64,000 nucleotides of DNA from Sulfurovum sp. UBA5198 (GCA_002412865.1 DHVW01000012.1:1-64000), one strand, 5' to 3'. Positions 35,274-44,648 are shown, counted from the first letter of the stretch. The notes: generated by a model not told the origin, from the letters alone. Numbers and translations: made by a program.

Positions 35274-35678
35274 TTATAGTTTTGAAATATATGCAGCCAA
35301 TGCTTCCATTTTTGCATCATCAAGATTAGCCATTTGACCTTTCATAAGCATACCGTTTCCAGTAAGGTCAATTGTTCCAGCTTTATAGCCTTTCATTTTA
35401 GTAACCAAATCAGCAACAGGCTGACCAGCAATAATTGCTGATTTACCAAGAGCTGCTAATTTACCATCAGCTCCATGACAAGCAGCACAAGCTGCAAAAG
35501 CAACTTTACCAGCATCCTCGCCACTAGCAACTGGAGCAGCTACTTCTGTTGCTACAGTAGCTGGTGCCTCTACTACTACTGGTGCTTCAACTACAGCTTC
35601 AGTTGCTTTTTCTTTATCTCCACATGCACTAAACATAAGTGCTACTGTTGCTAATGATAGAATTGTAAACTTTTTCAT
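35274..35678 (-). CDS. Class I cytochrome c lipoprotein
   Basis: A 134-residue mono-haem cytochrome c. The lipobox LMFSAC near residue 19 predicts lipid attachment, residues 23-52 are an Ala/Val/Glu/Pro-rich flexible linker, and the haem site CAACH near residue 64 is followed by a methionine ligand region (MLMKGQMANLDD). It looks like the small periplasmic electron carriers (c553-type) that link the bc1 complex to terminal oxidases, but anchored to a membrane. Confidence 0.88.
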   Translation of the reverse strand: MKKFTILSLATVALMFSACGDKEKATEAVVEAPVVVEAPATVATEVAAPVASGEDAGKVAFAACAACHGADGKLAALGKSAIIAGQPVADLVTKMKGYKAGTIDLTGNGMLMKGQMANLDDAKMEALAAYISKL

Positions 35679-35836
35679 AAATAAACCCTTTAATATTTTT
35701 TTAACAAACTATTATACAAGAAATAATATTTAAATACAATAAAAAAACAGTGATAAAAAAGTTATGATTTAAAAGAGATGAAGTGTAGTTTAATATATAT
35801 TCTTACACACAAAAGTGTGTAAGATTAAAGCAATGC

Positions 35837-36055
35837 TTAGTTAGCTGTAGCGTTAGCTTCAGTTGTGTTAGTTTCAGTAACAGTTGTTGTGTTAGTTTCA
35901 GTAACAGTTGTGTTAGCTTCTGGAGAAGTCATGTTAGTTTCAGTTACAGTAACATTTGTTTCTGTTGCGTTTGTTTCTGTTGCATTGTTTTCAGCTGGTT
36001 TGTTACAACCAACAAATAAAAGTGCAGCTGCTGCGATAAGTACCAATTTTTTCAT
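35837..36055 (-). CDS. Small lipoprotein made of eight N-glycosylation sequons
   Basis: A 72-residue lipoprotein: signal MKKLVLIAAAALLFVGC with lipid-modified C17, and a mature chain of only 56 residues. The chain contains eight copies of the extended bacterial oligosaccharyltransferase sequon D/E-x-N-x-S/T, at N24, N29, N34, N41, N48, N55, N63 and N68, and little else (E, T, N, V, A). At the DNA level, part of it is a perfect 24-bp tandem duplication (35863-35910). No known domain. It is a paralogue of the 80-residue gene 210 bp upstream. Function unknown; a glycan-carrier lipoprotein is my inference. Confidence 0.75.
   Translation of the reverse strand: MKKLVLIAAAALLFVGCNKPAENNATETNATETNVTVTETNMTSPEANTTVTETNTTTVTETNTTEANATAN
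35863..35910. repeat. Perfect 24-bp tandem duplication inside the sequon lipoprotein
   Basis: Positions 35863-35886 and 35887-35910 are identical. Each unit encodes eight residues including one E-T-N-T-T sequon, so slippage would change the number of predicted glycan sites in steps of one while keeping the frame. Confidence 0.9.
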
Positions 36056-36264
36056 GTGAATCCTTTGTTTTATGTTTTACGGTTAGAATTATACTATAAA
36101 AAATATTATTTTGAGCATAAAATTATAAAAAAATATTAATTTACAGTAAAAATTAGCCAAATATACATATAAAATTCATATTATACAAATTTATTGGAGG
36201 TTTTAATGGCATAGATTAGGCGGGAAATATGATGGCTGACCAAAAAAGGTCAACTAAATAGATC

Positions 36265-36507
36265 TTAGTGAGTAACATTGCCTTCAACAGCATCAACAGC
36301 CTCAGTAGCATTACCTTCAATAGCAACAGCAGCTTCTGTAGCGTTACCTTCAACAGCATCAACAGCCTCCGTAACATTGCCTTCAACAGCAGTTACATTG
36401 CTTTCAACTGCAGCAGTTACATTGCCAGTAGCATCAGCTACTTCATTTTTACAACCTACAAACAAAAGTGTGGCTGTAGCTACAGAAATAAGTACCAATT
36501 TTTTCAT
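36265..36507 (-). CDS. Small lipoprotein with sequons every 11 residues
   Basis: An 80-residue lipoprotein with signal MKKLVLISVATATLLFVGC (C19). The mature 62 residues hold five extended sequons E-x-N-x-T at N37, N44, N55, N66 and N77, with the last four exactly 11 residues apart, plus one plain N-V-T at N29. Eleven residues equal three helical turns, so in a helix all four asparagines would face the same way. The DNA shows three imperfect 33-bp repeats from 36281 on. Its signal sequence is near-identical to the next lipoprotein, so they are paralogues. No known family. Confidence 0.75.
   Translation of the reverse strand: MKKLVLISVATATLLFVGCKNEVADATGNVTAAVESNVTAVEGNVTEAVDAVEGNATEAAVAIEGNATEAVDAVEGNVTH
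36281..36379. repeat. Three 33-bp imperfect tandem repeats
   Basis: Units begin at 36281, 36314 and 36347; the first and third are nearly identical. Each codes for 11 residues with one E-G-N-x-T sequon. Confidence 0.85.
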
Positions 36508-36547
36508 GTAAATCCTTAATGTTTTATATTTTACAAATGAAATTATA

Positions 36548-37129
36548 CTAAATTTTTAATGGATTAACTGTTAGTCCATTAAATAAAATTTTATCCCAAA
36601 GATTTGCGTCGCCCCATTCGCTAATTACTTGTTTTGAGAACTCTATTTCTTTTAGGTCAATCTCTCCCATAAGGGCACTATGTGCGTCTTTTTCAAAACA
36701 TTGTGCATACCCACTTTTTGTCTCATGCACTATAACACTATTGAGTTTCACTTCCCTCTCCCCATTGCTCATAGAGGTAGCTTTTAATATCTTTTCAATT
36801 ATAAGATAAAAAACTCTACTAAACTGCTCTGCTGATGGTGACACTGGCAATAGAACCCATCTGTCGCTATGATACTGCATATCATCTATATACCTTTGCT
36901 CATCTCCAGCCCATAGTGCAATAGAATGATCAAATGAATCTATGATGCTCTTCATTGTATGTTTTACAAGTCCAAAATCATATACCATTTGACCATTATC
37001 AAGATAATTTGATTCCAAAAGTATCTCTATTGTATAAGAGTGTCCGTGTATATTATGGCTGCATCTTTGAGTTGTGCATCCTCTAACAATATGTGCATTT
37101 TCAAATGTAAATAGTTTACGAATTATCAT
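36548..37129 (-). CDS. queD: 6-carboxytetrahydropterin synthase (QueD)
   Basis: A 193-residue QueD-family enzyme that turns dihydroneopterin triphosphate into 6-carboxytetrahydropterin, second step of queuosine synthesis. FENAHIVRGC and HNIHGHSYTIEI near residues 9-33 supply the zinc histidines, and the catalytic Cys is in TTQRCSH. The C-terminal third is longer than in E. coli QueD (121 residues), as in other Campylobacterota. Third gene of moaA-queE-queD. Confidence 0.92.
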   Translation of the reverse strand: MIIRKLFTFENAHIVRGCTTQRCSHNIHGHSYTIEILLESNYLDNGQMVYDFGLVKHTMKSIIDSFDHSIALWAGDEQRYIDDMQYHSDRWVLLPVSPSAEQFSRVFYLIIEKILKATSMSNGEREVKLNSVIVHETKSGYAQCFEKDAHSALMGEIDLKEIEFSKQVISEWGDANLWDKILFNGLTVNPLKI

Positions 37130-37186
37130 TATATTCCTTAATAAGAGTATTTTTATATTAATTTTAAGCTTTAAGCTTAAACAAAA

Positions 37187-37945
37187 TTATACACCTTGCG
37201 TAGTATCAAAAATCCTAATATGCAATCTATCGCTATATATAAAGTTATTTTTCCCGCAAAATGCAAAAACAGATTTGTCATTTTTGGCTAACATATCTTT
37301 ATTATCGCCTACTGGCATACAATATATCTTTTGGTTTTGAAATTTTTTAGTAATCTCTAGTATCTCCTCTAATGCGCTACTATCTACAATCATCTCACTA
37401 AGTGCAAATTTAAAAAAAGAGTTAGTAGAATTAGTAATAATATTATTAATGGCGGAACTATTTAATCTCTTTTGTCTACTTTCGCCACTATTGGATAATT
37501 TTATTGATAGTGCAAAAACACACTGTTTATATGCTGGATAATTCTCAAAATTAACATCAATAGTGCCATTTGTCTCAAAAGTTACCAAACAACCAATTTT
37601 AACAAGCCATTCGACTACACCATAAAAAATATTATTATGAGCATAGAGTAGTGGCTCACCACCAGTAATTACAACATGTGGTAAATATCCTATTTCGTCA
37701 AATTTTGATTTTAGATTTTCTATATATTTACTGCTGTCATCAACAGCTAGCCAACTATTATTAAAACTCTTATCGACTGCAAAATAGGTATCACATCCTT
37801 GTTTTTCTATACCATCTACTTCATAGCAAGCACCAAAGCCCTCACATTTCATATTGCAACCACCTGTACGAATAAAATATGATGGTACTCCTGCGTATCT
37901 GCCCTCACCTTGTAATGAAAAAAACTCTTCTACTAAAAAAAACAT
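37187..37945 (-). CDS. queE: 7-carboxy-7-deazaguanine synthase (QueE)
   Basis: A 252-residue radical SAM enzyme for the third step of queuosine synthesis. FFSLQGEGRYAGVPSYFIR opens it, and the cluster cysteines lie in TGGCNMKCEGFGACYE with a further cysteine in QGCDTYFAVD, the arrangement I know from this phylum. VVITGGEPLLY near 100 binds SAM. The gene begins at the base after the moaA stop. The product passes to QueC, which is not in the window. Confidence 0.92.
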   Translation of the reverse strand: MFFLVEEFFSLQGEGRYAGVPSYFIRTGGCNMKCEGFGACYEVDGIEKQGCDTYFAVDKSFNNSWLAVDDSSKYIENLKSKFDEIGYLPHVVITGGEPLLYAHNNIFYGVVEWLVKIGCLVTFETNGTIDVNFENYPAYKQCVFALSIKLSNSGESRQKRLNSSAINNIITNSTNSFFKFALSEMIVDSSALEEILEITKKFQNQKIYCMPVGDNKDMLAKNDKSVFAFCGKNNFIYSDRLHIRIFDTTQGV

Positions 37946-38923
37946 TTATCCACCAGTCTCATAAAATGCTCGTTTAGATATCTCTTTACTTTCAAGTTCA
38001 TCCTCGCTCCATCTATTCTCTTTTGGTTTATCTTTTAGCACTTTAGCTAAAATCTCAGTTGCACTTATAATATCACCTGCTTTAACCGCCGCAGCAATAC
38101 TCATAGCCTCATCAAAATATAGGCATGGTATCAAATTACCCTCTGCTGTTAGCCTAATACGATTACAGTTCTCACAAAAATCATGCTTATGTGGGTCTAT
38201 TAGACCAAATTCATATCCAATCTCATCTATATAATAATTAAAAGAAGGGCTAGCGCCTTCTCTTCCTAATGCACGAATTTCATATCTCTCTTTTACTTTG
38301 GCTAGTATTTCTTTACCGTGCATTCCAATTATATTGCTTGATGCGTGGCTATTTTCCATATACTCTATGAATCTAACTTTCATATTTCTGTTATTTGCAT
38401 ACTCTATTATATCTACAATCTCATTGTCGTTAATGCCCTTCAGAGGAACCATATTAAGCTTCACATCAAAACCAACTTCTAGAGCTTTGTCAATTCCATC
38501 AAGCACACTTTGCAATACATCTTTACCTGCTATTTTGGCCGCAACATCAGCTTTTAGGCTATCTAGTGAGATATTAAGTCTATTGAGTCCAGCATCTTTG
38601 AGTTCTTGTGCCACGCTAGCCAAAAGTGAGCCATTAGTAGTCATAGCCAAATCAATATCAGGCTTGTACGCATGTATCATGGCTATAAAGTCACTTAAGT
38701 TTTCCCTGATAAGTGGCTCTCCACCTGTAAGGCGTATTTTTGTAACTCCACCATCAATTGCAACTTTTACAAACATAAAAAGTTCATCAAAGCTAAGTAG
38801 ATTTTCTTTAGGAACCCATGAAAATGGTTTTTCTGGCATACAGTATTGACACCTAAAGTTACATCTCTCTGTAAGTGAAATTCGAAGATAGTTTACAACT
38901 CTGCCGTGTCCGTCTATTAGCAC
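37946..38923 (-). CDS. moaA: GTP 3',8-cyclase MoaA
   Basis: A 325-residue radical SAM enzyme that starts molybdopterin synthesis from GTP. The N-terminal cluster is [13 protein letters not shown] near residue 20, [12 protein letters not shown] binds SAM, and [18 protein letters not shown] near residue 260 carries the second [4Fe-4S] cluster. The C-terminus ends in Gly-Gly, which is needed for activity in MoaA. The start codon is GTG; a nearby ATG is out of frame and hits a stop at once. First gene of moaA-queE-queD. Confidence 0.97.
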   Translation of the reverse strand: MLIDGHGRVVNYLRISLTERCNFRCQYCMPEKPFSWVPKENLLSFDELFMFVKVAIDGGVTKIRLTGGEPLIRENLSDFIAMIHAYKPDIDLAMTTNGSLLASVAQELKDAGLNRLNISLDSLKADVAAKIAGKDVLQSVLDGIDKALEVGFDVKLNMVPLKGINDNEIVDIIEYANNRNMKVRFIEYMENSHASSNIIGMHGKEILAKVKERYEIRALGREGASPSFNYYIDEIGYEFGLIDPHKHDFCENCNRIRLTAEGNLIPCLYFDEAMSIAAAVKAGDIISATEILAKVLKDKPKENRWSEDELESKEISKRAFYETGG

Positions 38924-39007
38924 ATTATGTCCCTGATTTTGTATTTGCCTAAGAGTAGCTAAATGTATATAAAAAGAAGATAAGGTTGGGGATTTTAATT
39001 TAGAGTT

Positions 39008-39030
39008 AGTATGAGGCGTTACCTCATACT
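39008..39030. terminator. Perfect 9-bp hairpin downstream of petABC
   Basis: AGTATGAGG-CGTTA-CCTCATACT, 9 paired bases around a 5-nt loop, 10 bp after the stop of the cytochrome c gene and upstream of moaA. Likely terminator of the petABC transcript, again without a U-tract. Confidence 0.55.
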
Positions 39031-39039
39031 ATAAAAAGT

Positions 39040-40035
39040 TTAGTGCAAATCGTGCCATTGGTGTTTTTTCCACAAGTAAGCGAGTACTGTGAATATACCA
39101 AAGAAAATAAGAACAGCTATTCCTAAAGGAGTTCTAGCTGATTTACTTGGATCTCCAGTTTCGTTTAGGTATGCGTATACTTCTTCGAAACCTTTTTCGC
39201 TCAAACCAGTTCTTGGCATTGAAGTACCAGCTAGTTGAGATTGTGGGTTCTCTACGAAAGTCTCCATGAAGTGTTCGCTTCTAGCTCTAGCCATCATAGA
39301 TAAATCTGGAGGTAAGTTGCCCATATATTTTTTGATAAGGTCTTGCTCATCAAGAACTTTGATATTGTGAGCTAATGCCTCTTTCTCTGTTTTAAATGAT
39401 GGTGTTTCACCAAGTGGAGTCATTTTACCATATTTATTAGTATGACATCTGCCACAAGCTTCCATGAACGCTACTTTTGGAGTTAATTTACCTACTTTTT
39501 TTGTAGTCAAATATGCAACAACATTGGCAATATCTTGTGGTGTTGTAATCATAGCTTTAACACTTCCCATTGGGTGCATCATAGTATCAGCAAATTTATG
39601 ATCAGTATTTGATGCCATCGCAGGGTCTTTGACAAGAGCTATTAGATAATTCTTGTCATACAAACTACCAGCATGGTCAAGATTTGGGGGAATAACTCCA
39701 CCCATATTTACGCCAGCTCCGTTATGACAACCCATACATGCAGCAAATGCTGCTTCGCCAGCTACTGCGTCACCTTTAAGCTTTGCTGTCTCAGCTACTT
39801 CAGCCCAAAATGCTTTTTTGGCTACCAGTTTAGCTTCTGCTTCTACTACACCTTTTTTTACTTCTTTTGCTGTTGCAATTTTAGCTGTTGCTTCAGCTAT
39901 GTCAGATTTTCCATCATAAATAAAGTTATTACTCTCAACATGTTTGTGCATCTGTGAGTGAGCAAAAGGCTCAACACCCCAATATAAAACTAGCGAAAAG
40001 AAAACTACAATGGCTAATATTTTAAATTCTTTCAT
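39040..40035 (-). CDS. petC: Di-haem cytochrome c subunit of the bc1 complex
   Basis: A 331-residue membrane-anchored cytochrome with two haem sites, CMGCH near residue 100 and CGRCH near residue 195, as in the di-haem c subunits of Campylobacterota quinol-cytochrome c reductases. Hydrophobic segments are at residues 5-22 and about 303-320. An Ala/Lys-rich stretch (45-90) lies between the first anchor and the first haem domain. It takes electrons from the Rieske protein and passes them to soluble cytochromes. Third gene of petABC. Confidence 0.92.
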   Translation of the reverse strand: MKEFKILAIVVFFSLVLYWGVEPFAHSQMHKHVESNNFIYDGKSDIAEATAKIATAKEVKKGVVEAEAKLVAKKAFWAEVAETAKLKGDAVAGEAAFAACMGCHNGAGVNMGGVIPPNLDHAGSLYDKNYLIALVKDPAMASNTDHKFADTMMHPMGSVKAMITTPQDIANVVAYLTTKKVGKLTPKVAFMEACGRCHTNKYGKMTPLGETPSFKTEKEALAHNIKVLDEQDLIKKYMGNLPPDLSMMARARSEHFMETFVENPQSQLAGTSMPRTGLSEKGFEEVYAYLNETGDPSKSARTPLGIAVLIFFGIFTVLAYLWKKHQWHDLH

Positions 40036-40047
40036 TATCCTGCTCCC

Positions 40048-41289
40048 TTATGCTTTTTTTTCGTTTTTAGTAATAAATGGTAAAGCAACGAATAGCAAAA
40101 TAAATACTACGGCTGCTCCAAATCCTATGATATTCCATGCGCCCTCTGGTGGTAATTTACCCATTACAGAAAGTACAATCATATCAATTATCATTAACCA
40201 GAACCATATGTGGAACAATCCTCTGCGACTAGCAGGTGCTACCACGGGGCTTTTATCCAAGAACGGTAACAAAAAGAAAGCAACTTGAGCAAATGCGAAC
40301 GCAACAAGTCCTATATTAAATGAAAATGGTCTAAGAACTTCATATGACCACAAGAAATACCACTCAGGATAAATATGTAATGGTGTTTTAAGTCCATTTG
40401 CAGGGTCAAAGTTCACAGGATCCATTGCAAAATCAAAATGGAAAAATACTAAGTAAAAGAATAGAATGAAATAAACACCCATTACAAATACATCTTTGCT
40501 CAAAAATACTGGGCTAAATGGAATAACTTTAGACTCTTTTTTCTTGCCATCTTTATATAATCTTGCTGATTCTTCAAAATCAATCTCTGCACCCTCTTGG
40601 TTATTTACATGAGGAATTCTTAAAGTTGCAAAGTGAAGAACTATTACACCAATAATTGCTAGAGGCAATAAAAATACATGTAACATAAAAAATCTAGACA
40701 AGAACGCTTGAGCAGGAACATAATCCCCTCTAAGCCATTCAACAAATCCAGGAAAATTCAAAGCTCCACCAGCTAAATCTGGAGTAAATCCACCAAAAAG
40801 ATTAGTGATAACCATACCAGCCCAGTAGCTCATTTGACCCCATGGCAACATATATCCACTAAATGCCTCGGCTGAGAATAGTACAAACAAAAGCATACCA
40901 CTTAGCCAAATCATCTCTCTACCTCTTTTGTATGAACCATAATATATACCTGTAAACATGTGTATATAGATGATTAGAAATACCAAAGATGCACCAACAC
41001 CATGAATATGTCTCCACAGCCAACCATAACCAACTTCTGTCATAATAGTATAGTTTACACTATCAAATGCTTTTGCTGTGTCTGGTTGATAATACATTAG
41101 TAGAAATATTCCACTTATAACCAAAAGACCAAAAGTTGCTGCAAGGATCATACCCATTGCCCACAAGAAATTTATATCTTTTGGAATCCAATATTCACTC
41201 GACATTACTTTTTTAACTGTATCTATTGCTAATCGCTCATTAAGCCATTGGTGGCTAAATGGTTTTGCTTTTTCATCAAAATGTGCCAT
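40048..41289 (-). CDS. petB: Cytochrome b subunit of the bc1 complex
   Basis: A 413-residue cytochrome b with both quinone sites. Haem ligands are in LWRHIHGVGASLVF near residue 85 and around FMLHVFLLPLAIIGVIVLHF near 205; the Qo-site PEWYFLWSYEVLR is near residue 325. It includes the C-terminal helices that are split off in b6f-type complexes, so it is bc1-like. It lies 9 bp after petA and 12 bp before petC. Confidence 0.96.
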   Translation of the reverse strand: MAHFDEKAKPFSHQWLNERLAIDTVKKVMSSEYWIPKDINFLWAMGMILAATFGLLVISGIFLLMYYQPDTAKAFDSVNYTIMTEVGYGWLWRHIHGVGASLVFLIIYIHMFTGIYYGSYKRGREMIWLSGMLLFVLFSAEAFSGYMLPWGQMSYWAGMVITNLFGGFTPDLAGGALNFPGFVEWLRGDYVPAQAFLSRFFMLHVFLLPLAIIGVIVLHFATLRIPHVNNQEGAEIDFEESARLYKDGKKKESKVIPFSPVFLSKDVFVMGVYFILFFYLVFFHFDFAMDPVNFDPANGLKTPLHIYPEWYFLWSYEVLRPFSFNIGLVAFAFAQVAFFLLPFLDKSPVVAPASRRGLFHIWFWLMIIDMIVLSVMGKLPPEGAWNIIGFGAAVVFILLFVALPFITKNEKKA

Positions 41290-41298
41290 ATATTCTCC

Positions 41299-41814
41299 TT
41301 ATACTTTCAGTGTTAAGCCCGAAGCCAACATCTTTTTGTACTCTGGTCCTTCTTCACCTAGAACCAAACTAGTGCCACTTAATTTAAATGGTGGAATATC
41401 AAGAGGTCTTGGAGGTGGTCCAAATGTCTCAACTGCATTAATGTCATATTCTCCGCCATGACAAGCACATTTAAATTTGTTTTTGTTATCAGCTGCGATG
41501 TCAAAAGACGGTATACAGCCAAGATGTGTACACAATCCAATAACAACTAAATATCTAGACCCACCAACAGTGATTTGTCTAGGACTTTTTGGAGCATCAG
41601 CAGCAAGCTTCAATACAAAAATTGGTTTTCCTCTCCATTTTTCTACATTTAAAACATTTTCAACTGCACCACTTAGGTCTATTGTTGTAAATCCAGCTGA
41701 TTTAACACTAGGAAGTGGATCCCAGCTTCTTTTCATCGCATACAATGCACCGATACCGCCAAGGGCTGTAAAACCACCCAAAGCCATACCCATAAAATCG
41801 CGTCTGCTATTCAT
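41299..41814 (-). CDS. petA: Rieske iron-sulfur subunit
   Basis: A 171-residue Rieske protein. The Tat-type signal anchor SRRDFMGMALGGF is at the N-terminus; the [2Fe-2S] ligands are in CTHLGC near residue 96 and CACHGGEYD near 119. It moves electrons from ubiquinol/menaquinol at the Qo site to the c subunit. First gene of petABC. The promoter and ribosome binding site are covered by the arms of a perfect inverted repeat. Confidence 0.97.
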   Translation of the reverse strand: MNSRRDFMGMALGGFTALGGIGALYAMKRSWDPLPSVKSAGFTTIDLSGAVENVLNVEKWRGKPIFVLKLAADAPKSPRQITVGGSRYLVVIGLCTHLGCIPSFDIAADNKNKFKCACHGGEYDINAVETFGPPPRPLDIPPFKLSGTSLVLGEEGPEYKKMLASGLTLKV

Positions 41815-41820
41815 GATATT

Positions 41821-41856
41821 TCCCTTATAATAAAATTAACACTATATTATAAGGGA
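41821..41856. promoter_or_regulatory. 11-bp perfect inverted repeat over the petA promoter and RBS
   Basis: TCCCTTATAAT (41821-41831) and ATTATAAGGGA (41846-41856) are perfect reverse complements, 14 bp apart. On the minus strand the distal arm holds the petA -10 box TATAAT and the proximal arm holds the AAGGGA ribosome binding site. This is the layout of a repressor operator for the bc1 operon. Confidence 0.6.
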
Positions 41857-41888
41857 TAGTTTATTAAAAGTATATGAAATTTTAAAGC

Positions 41889-42728
41889 TTAAGATAGAAA
41901 TAAGTTGTAATCTGTTTTATATTGAACTTTTCTCACGGTATCTATATTTTTATCTGATATATTTGTACTGAAATTCTGATTAAATCCATTTATTATTTTT
42001 ATGCTATACGCTTCTAATAGCTCTTTTTGACATTGCTGAAGTTCACTAGTAGCTAAAAAAGTTGTTTTTGCTCCAGAGATTCTTGCCTCTAGTACACATT
42101 GCAAGGAGCTTGTTACGATATGCGATGAAGACCTAATTAACTCTGTGTACTCTTCTGCTTCGTGTATTTTGGAAAATAGTAGTTCTATTTCGCTCTCATA
42201 CTGAAGATAAAAATAATGCCCCAATAGCATTTCCATCTTACTTGCTTTAAAAAATTCTGCATTTTGTAAAATAATTTTTTGGCTATCTGAGTCTCCAAAG
42301 AAGTAAAGTGTTCGTTCAATCTTTGGTAATACCTCATCATATGCTTTATCAATAAAAATAGCTTGATTAACTTCACTAATCCATGGATAAATCATAGTTT
42401 CATTATGAATGGCTATTTCACCACAAGTTTGTGCGACTCTGAAAACAGTGAAATCCCTACAAAAAGATGCAAACTGTAGCGGCAACTCTTCACTAGAGTC
42501 AATTAGTAACTTATCGCCATATTCAAGCACCAAATCTATATCACTAATAGTTTCCATATTCAGCACATCGCTCACACCAAGTTCTTTAGCAACAATTCCT
42601 GCTCTAAAATCATTAACCAAAAGTGTAACTTTTCTGTTTAGTTTGGCTAACTCTTTTATAAACGCTACACCCCTGCGAAGCGTATCTAAATTTCCTCTAT
42701 GACTTGTGTGTGCATAGTAATAAAACAT
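41889..42728 (-). CDS. Conserved protein, possibly GT-B/PseG-like fold, unknown
   Basis: A 279-residue soluble protein. The N-terminus (YYYAHTSHRGNLDTLRRGVAFIKEL) with a histidine loop and an alternating helix-strand pattern resembles the first Rossmann half of GT-B nucleotide-sugar proteins such as PseG or MurG. No diphosphonucleotide glycine motif or catalytic pair is clear. The gene starts 2 bp after the mnmG stop and is followed by petA. I do not recognise a named family. Confidence 0.6.
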   Translation of the reverse strand: MFYYYAHTSHRGNLDTLRRGVAFIKELAKLNRKVTLLVNDFRAGIVAKELGVSDVLNMETISDIDLVLEYGDKLLIDSSEELPLQFASFCRDFTVFRVAQTCGEIAIHNETMIYPWISEVNQAIFIDKAYDEVLPKIERTLYFFGDSDSQKIILQNAEFFKASKMEMLLGHYFYLQYESEIELLFSKIHEAEEYTELIRSSSHIVTSSLQCVLEARISGAKTTFLATSELQQCQKELLEAYSIKIINGFNQNFSTNISDKNIDTVRKVQYKTDYNLFLS

Positions 42729-42730
42729 TT

Positions 42731-44605
42731 TTAGCCTTTATTGCTCTTTTGAGCCATTTTTATATATATATGTATAATCTCTAGAGCTGATGGCGTAACC
42801 CCTGATATTTGAGAAGCCCCATGAAGAGTGGCTGGAACATGCAACTCAAGCTTTTCTACTATCTCGTGACTAAGCCCAGATACAGTACGGTAAACAAAAT
42901 CTGCTGGAATTTTAATTCGCAACATATCTTCCATTTTTAGTATCTGGTGGTGTTGCTTTTCTATATATCTGCTATATTTGGCTTCTACTAGTATCTGCTC
43001 TACTACCTCATCACTATATTTATCAAACTCTGGTAATAGTGCCACAAGTTTAGTTCTATCAAATTCACCTCTACCTATAATATCTATCCAAAATGTTCTA
43101 TCATTTATCTTAACTTCGCCGAGTGTTTCTAAAATTTGCAAAAATTCTTTTGTAGGTGTTTCACTATTTAGCTTCATAAATTCAACTGCTTCGTTCAGAG
43201 CTTCTTTTTGCTCTTTTACTTTAGTGTAAAATTCATCACTCAAGAGTCCAAGTTTATGCCCATAATGCGAAAGTCTTAGATGCGCATTATCCTCCCGCAA
43301 GAGTAGTCTATATTCAGCCCTGCTGGTAAACATTCTGTATGGCTCTTTTGTTCCTTTGGTTACCAAATCATCTATGAGAACACCAATATATGCCTCATCT
43401 CTTCTAAGGATAAACGGTTCTTCGCCTCGCAAAGCTAATACTGCATTTATGCCAGCCATTAATCCCTGTGCTGCTGCCTCTTCATATCCTGTTGTTCCAT
43501 TTACTTGCCCTGCACAGTAAAGATTCTTGATTTTTTTAGTCTCTAGCGTATGACGAAGCTCAGTTGGTTGGATATAGTCATACTCTATGGCATAACCATA
43601 CCTCACGATTTTAGCATTTTCCATTCCAGCCATTGAGTGAATCATCTCTAGTTGCACATCAGTTGGCAACGAAGTGCTCATGCCATTTAGATAAAACTCA
43701 TTAGCTTCTAGGGTTTGTGGCTCGATGAAAATCTGATGTCTATCTCTATCTCTAAATCTATTTACCTTATCCTCTATACTCGGACAATATCGTGGACCCA
43801 CCCCATCTATCTGACCAGAAAAAAGCGGAGCTCTGTAAAAATTGCTCTCAATGACTGTATGTGTGGAGCTATTGGTATAAGCTACCATACATGGAAGTTG
43901 CACAGGATTAAATGTGGCTCTATTAGTTCTAAATGAAAAAGGGGTAGGATTTTCATCTCCACCCTGTGCTTCCATCTGAGAAAAATCGATAGTTGTGCCG
44001 TCAACCCTAGCACAAGTACCTGTTTTTAGCCGTCCTATATCAAATCCTAATTCTCTCCATGATTTACTTAGACCAATAGATGCAAACTCCCCTTGTCGCC
44101 CTGCACTTAGCTGTGTTTCTCCTATATGAATTACACCATTTAAAAATGTTCCTGCTGTGATGATTATCTTTGATGCCGTGTATGTTTGACCTAGTTGTGT
44201 AATGACACCTTTAGCTTCTCCGTTCTCTACTACAAGTGACTCGACCATCTCTTGCTTGATATCCAAATTTGGAGTTTTTAGCATAACATCACGCATATAG
44301 ATACGATATCTATCCATATCTATTTGAGCCCTGCTGCCACGCACTGCTGGACCTTTAGATTCATTGAGTATACGAAACTGAATACCAGTAGCGTCTGTAC
44401 ATAACCCCATTTCGCCTCCAAGGGCATCAAGTTCTTTCACTAAATGCCCTTTTGCCAGACCACCAATAGCAGGATTGCAACTAGATGCTCCAATCTGCTC
44501 TACAAGTATAGTAATTAGTAGAGTCTTAGCTCCCATTCTAGCACTAGCTAAACTAGCCTCAACTCCTGCATGTCCGCCACCTATGACGATTACATCATAA
44601 TCCAT
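42731..44605 (-). CDS. mnmG: tRNA uridine-5-carboxymethylaminomethyl synthase MnmG
   Basis: A 624-residue FAD protein, normal family length, that works with MnmE to modify U34 of tRNAs. [22 protein letters not shown] binds FAD (residues 4-25); [23 protein letters not shown] follows, and the second FAD motif [19 protein letters not shown] is near 370. Its first 23 codons and promoter are duplicated at 49147-49259 across an island. The divergent promoter region once faced ribE. Confidence 0.97.
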   Translation of the reverse strand: MDYDVIVIGGGHAGVEASLASARMGAKTLLITILVEQIGASSCNPAIGGLAKGHLVKELDALGGEMGLCTDATGIQFRILNESKGPAVRGSRAQIDMDRYRIYMRDVMLKTPNLDIKQEMVESLVVENGEAKGVITQLGQTYTASKIIITAGTFLNGVIHIGETQLSAGRQGEFASIGLSKSWRELGFDIGRLKTGTCARVDGTTIDFSQMEAQGGDENPTPFSFRTNRATFNPVQLPCMVAYTNSSTHTVIESNFYRAPLFSGQIDGVGPRYCPSIEDKVNRFRDRDRHQIFIEPQTLEANEFYLNGMSTSLPTDVQLEMIHSMAGMENAKIVRYGYAIEYDYIQPTELRHTLETKKIKNLYCAGQVNGTTGYEEAAAQGLMAGINAVLALRGEEPFILRRDEAYIGVLIDDLVTKGTKEPYRMFTSRAEYRLLLREDNAHLRLSHYGHKLGLLSDEFYTKVKEQKEALNEAVEFMKLNSETPTKEFLQILETLGEVKINDRTFWIDIIGRGEFDRTKLVALLPEFDKYSDEVVEQILVEAKYSRYIEKQHHQILKMEDMLRIKIPADFVYRTVSGLSHEIVEKLELHVPATLHGASQISGVTPSALEIIHIYIKMAQKSNKG

Positions 44606-44648
44606 ATATTTCTCACTTTTTCGCTATAATGTCCATATTATATCGAAA
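44536..44648. repeat. 113-bp direct repeat, left copy (mnmG 5' end and promoter)
   Basis: Covers codons 1-23 of mnmG and 43 bp of upstream DNA. It matches 49147-49259 in the same orientation at a constant offset of 4,611 bp with 11 mismatches and no gaps; most mismatches lie at the mnmG end. It includes TATAAT boxes on both strands. Confidence 0.92.

Noticed and set aside
36200..36262. Ribosome-binding-site-led mini-ORFs (MA and a 10-codon frame) between the two sequon lipoproteins
   Set aside because: Too short to support, no homologous pattern; the GACC-A6-GGTC hairpin nearby is weak.
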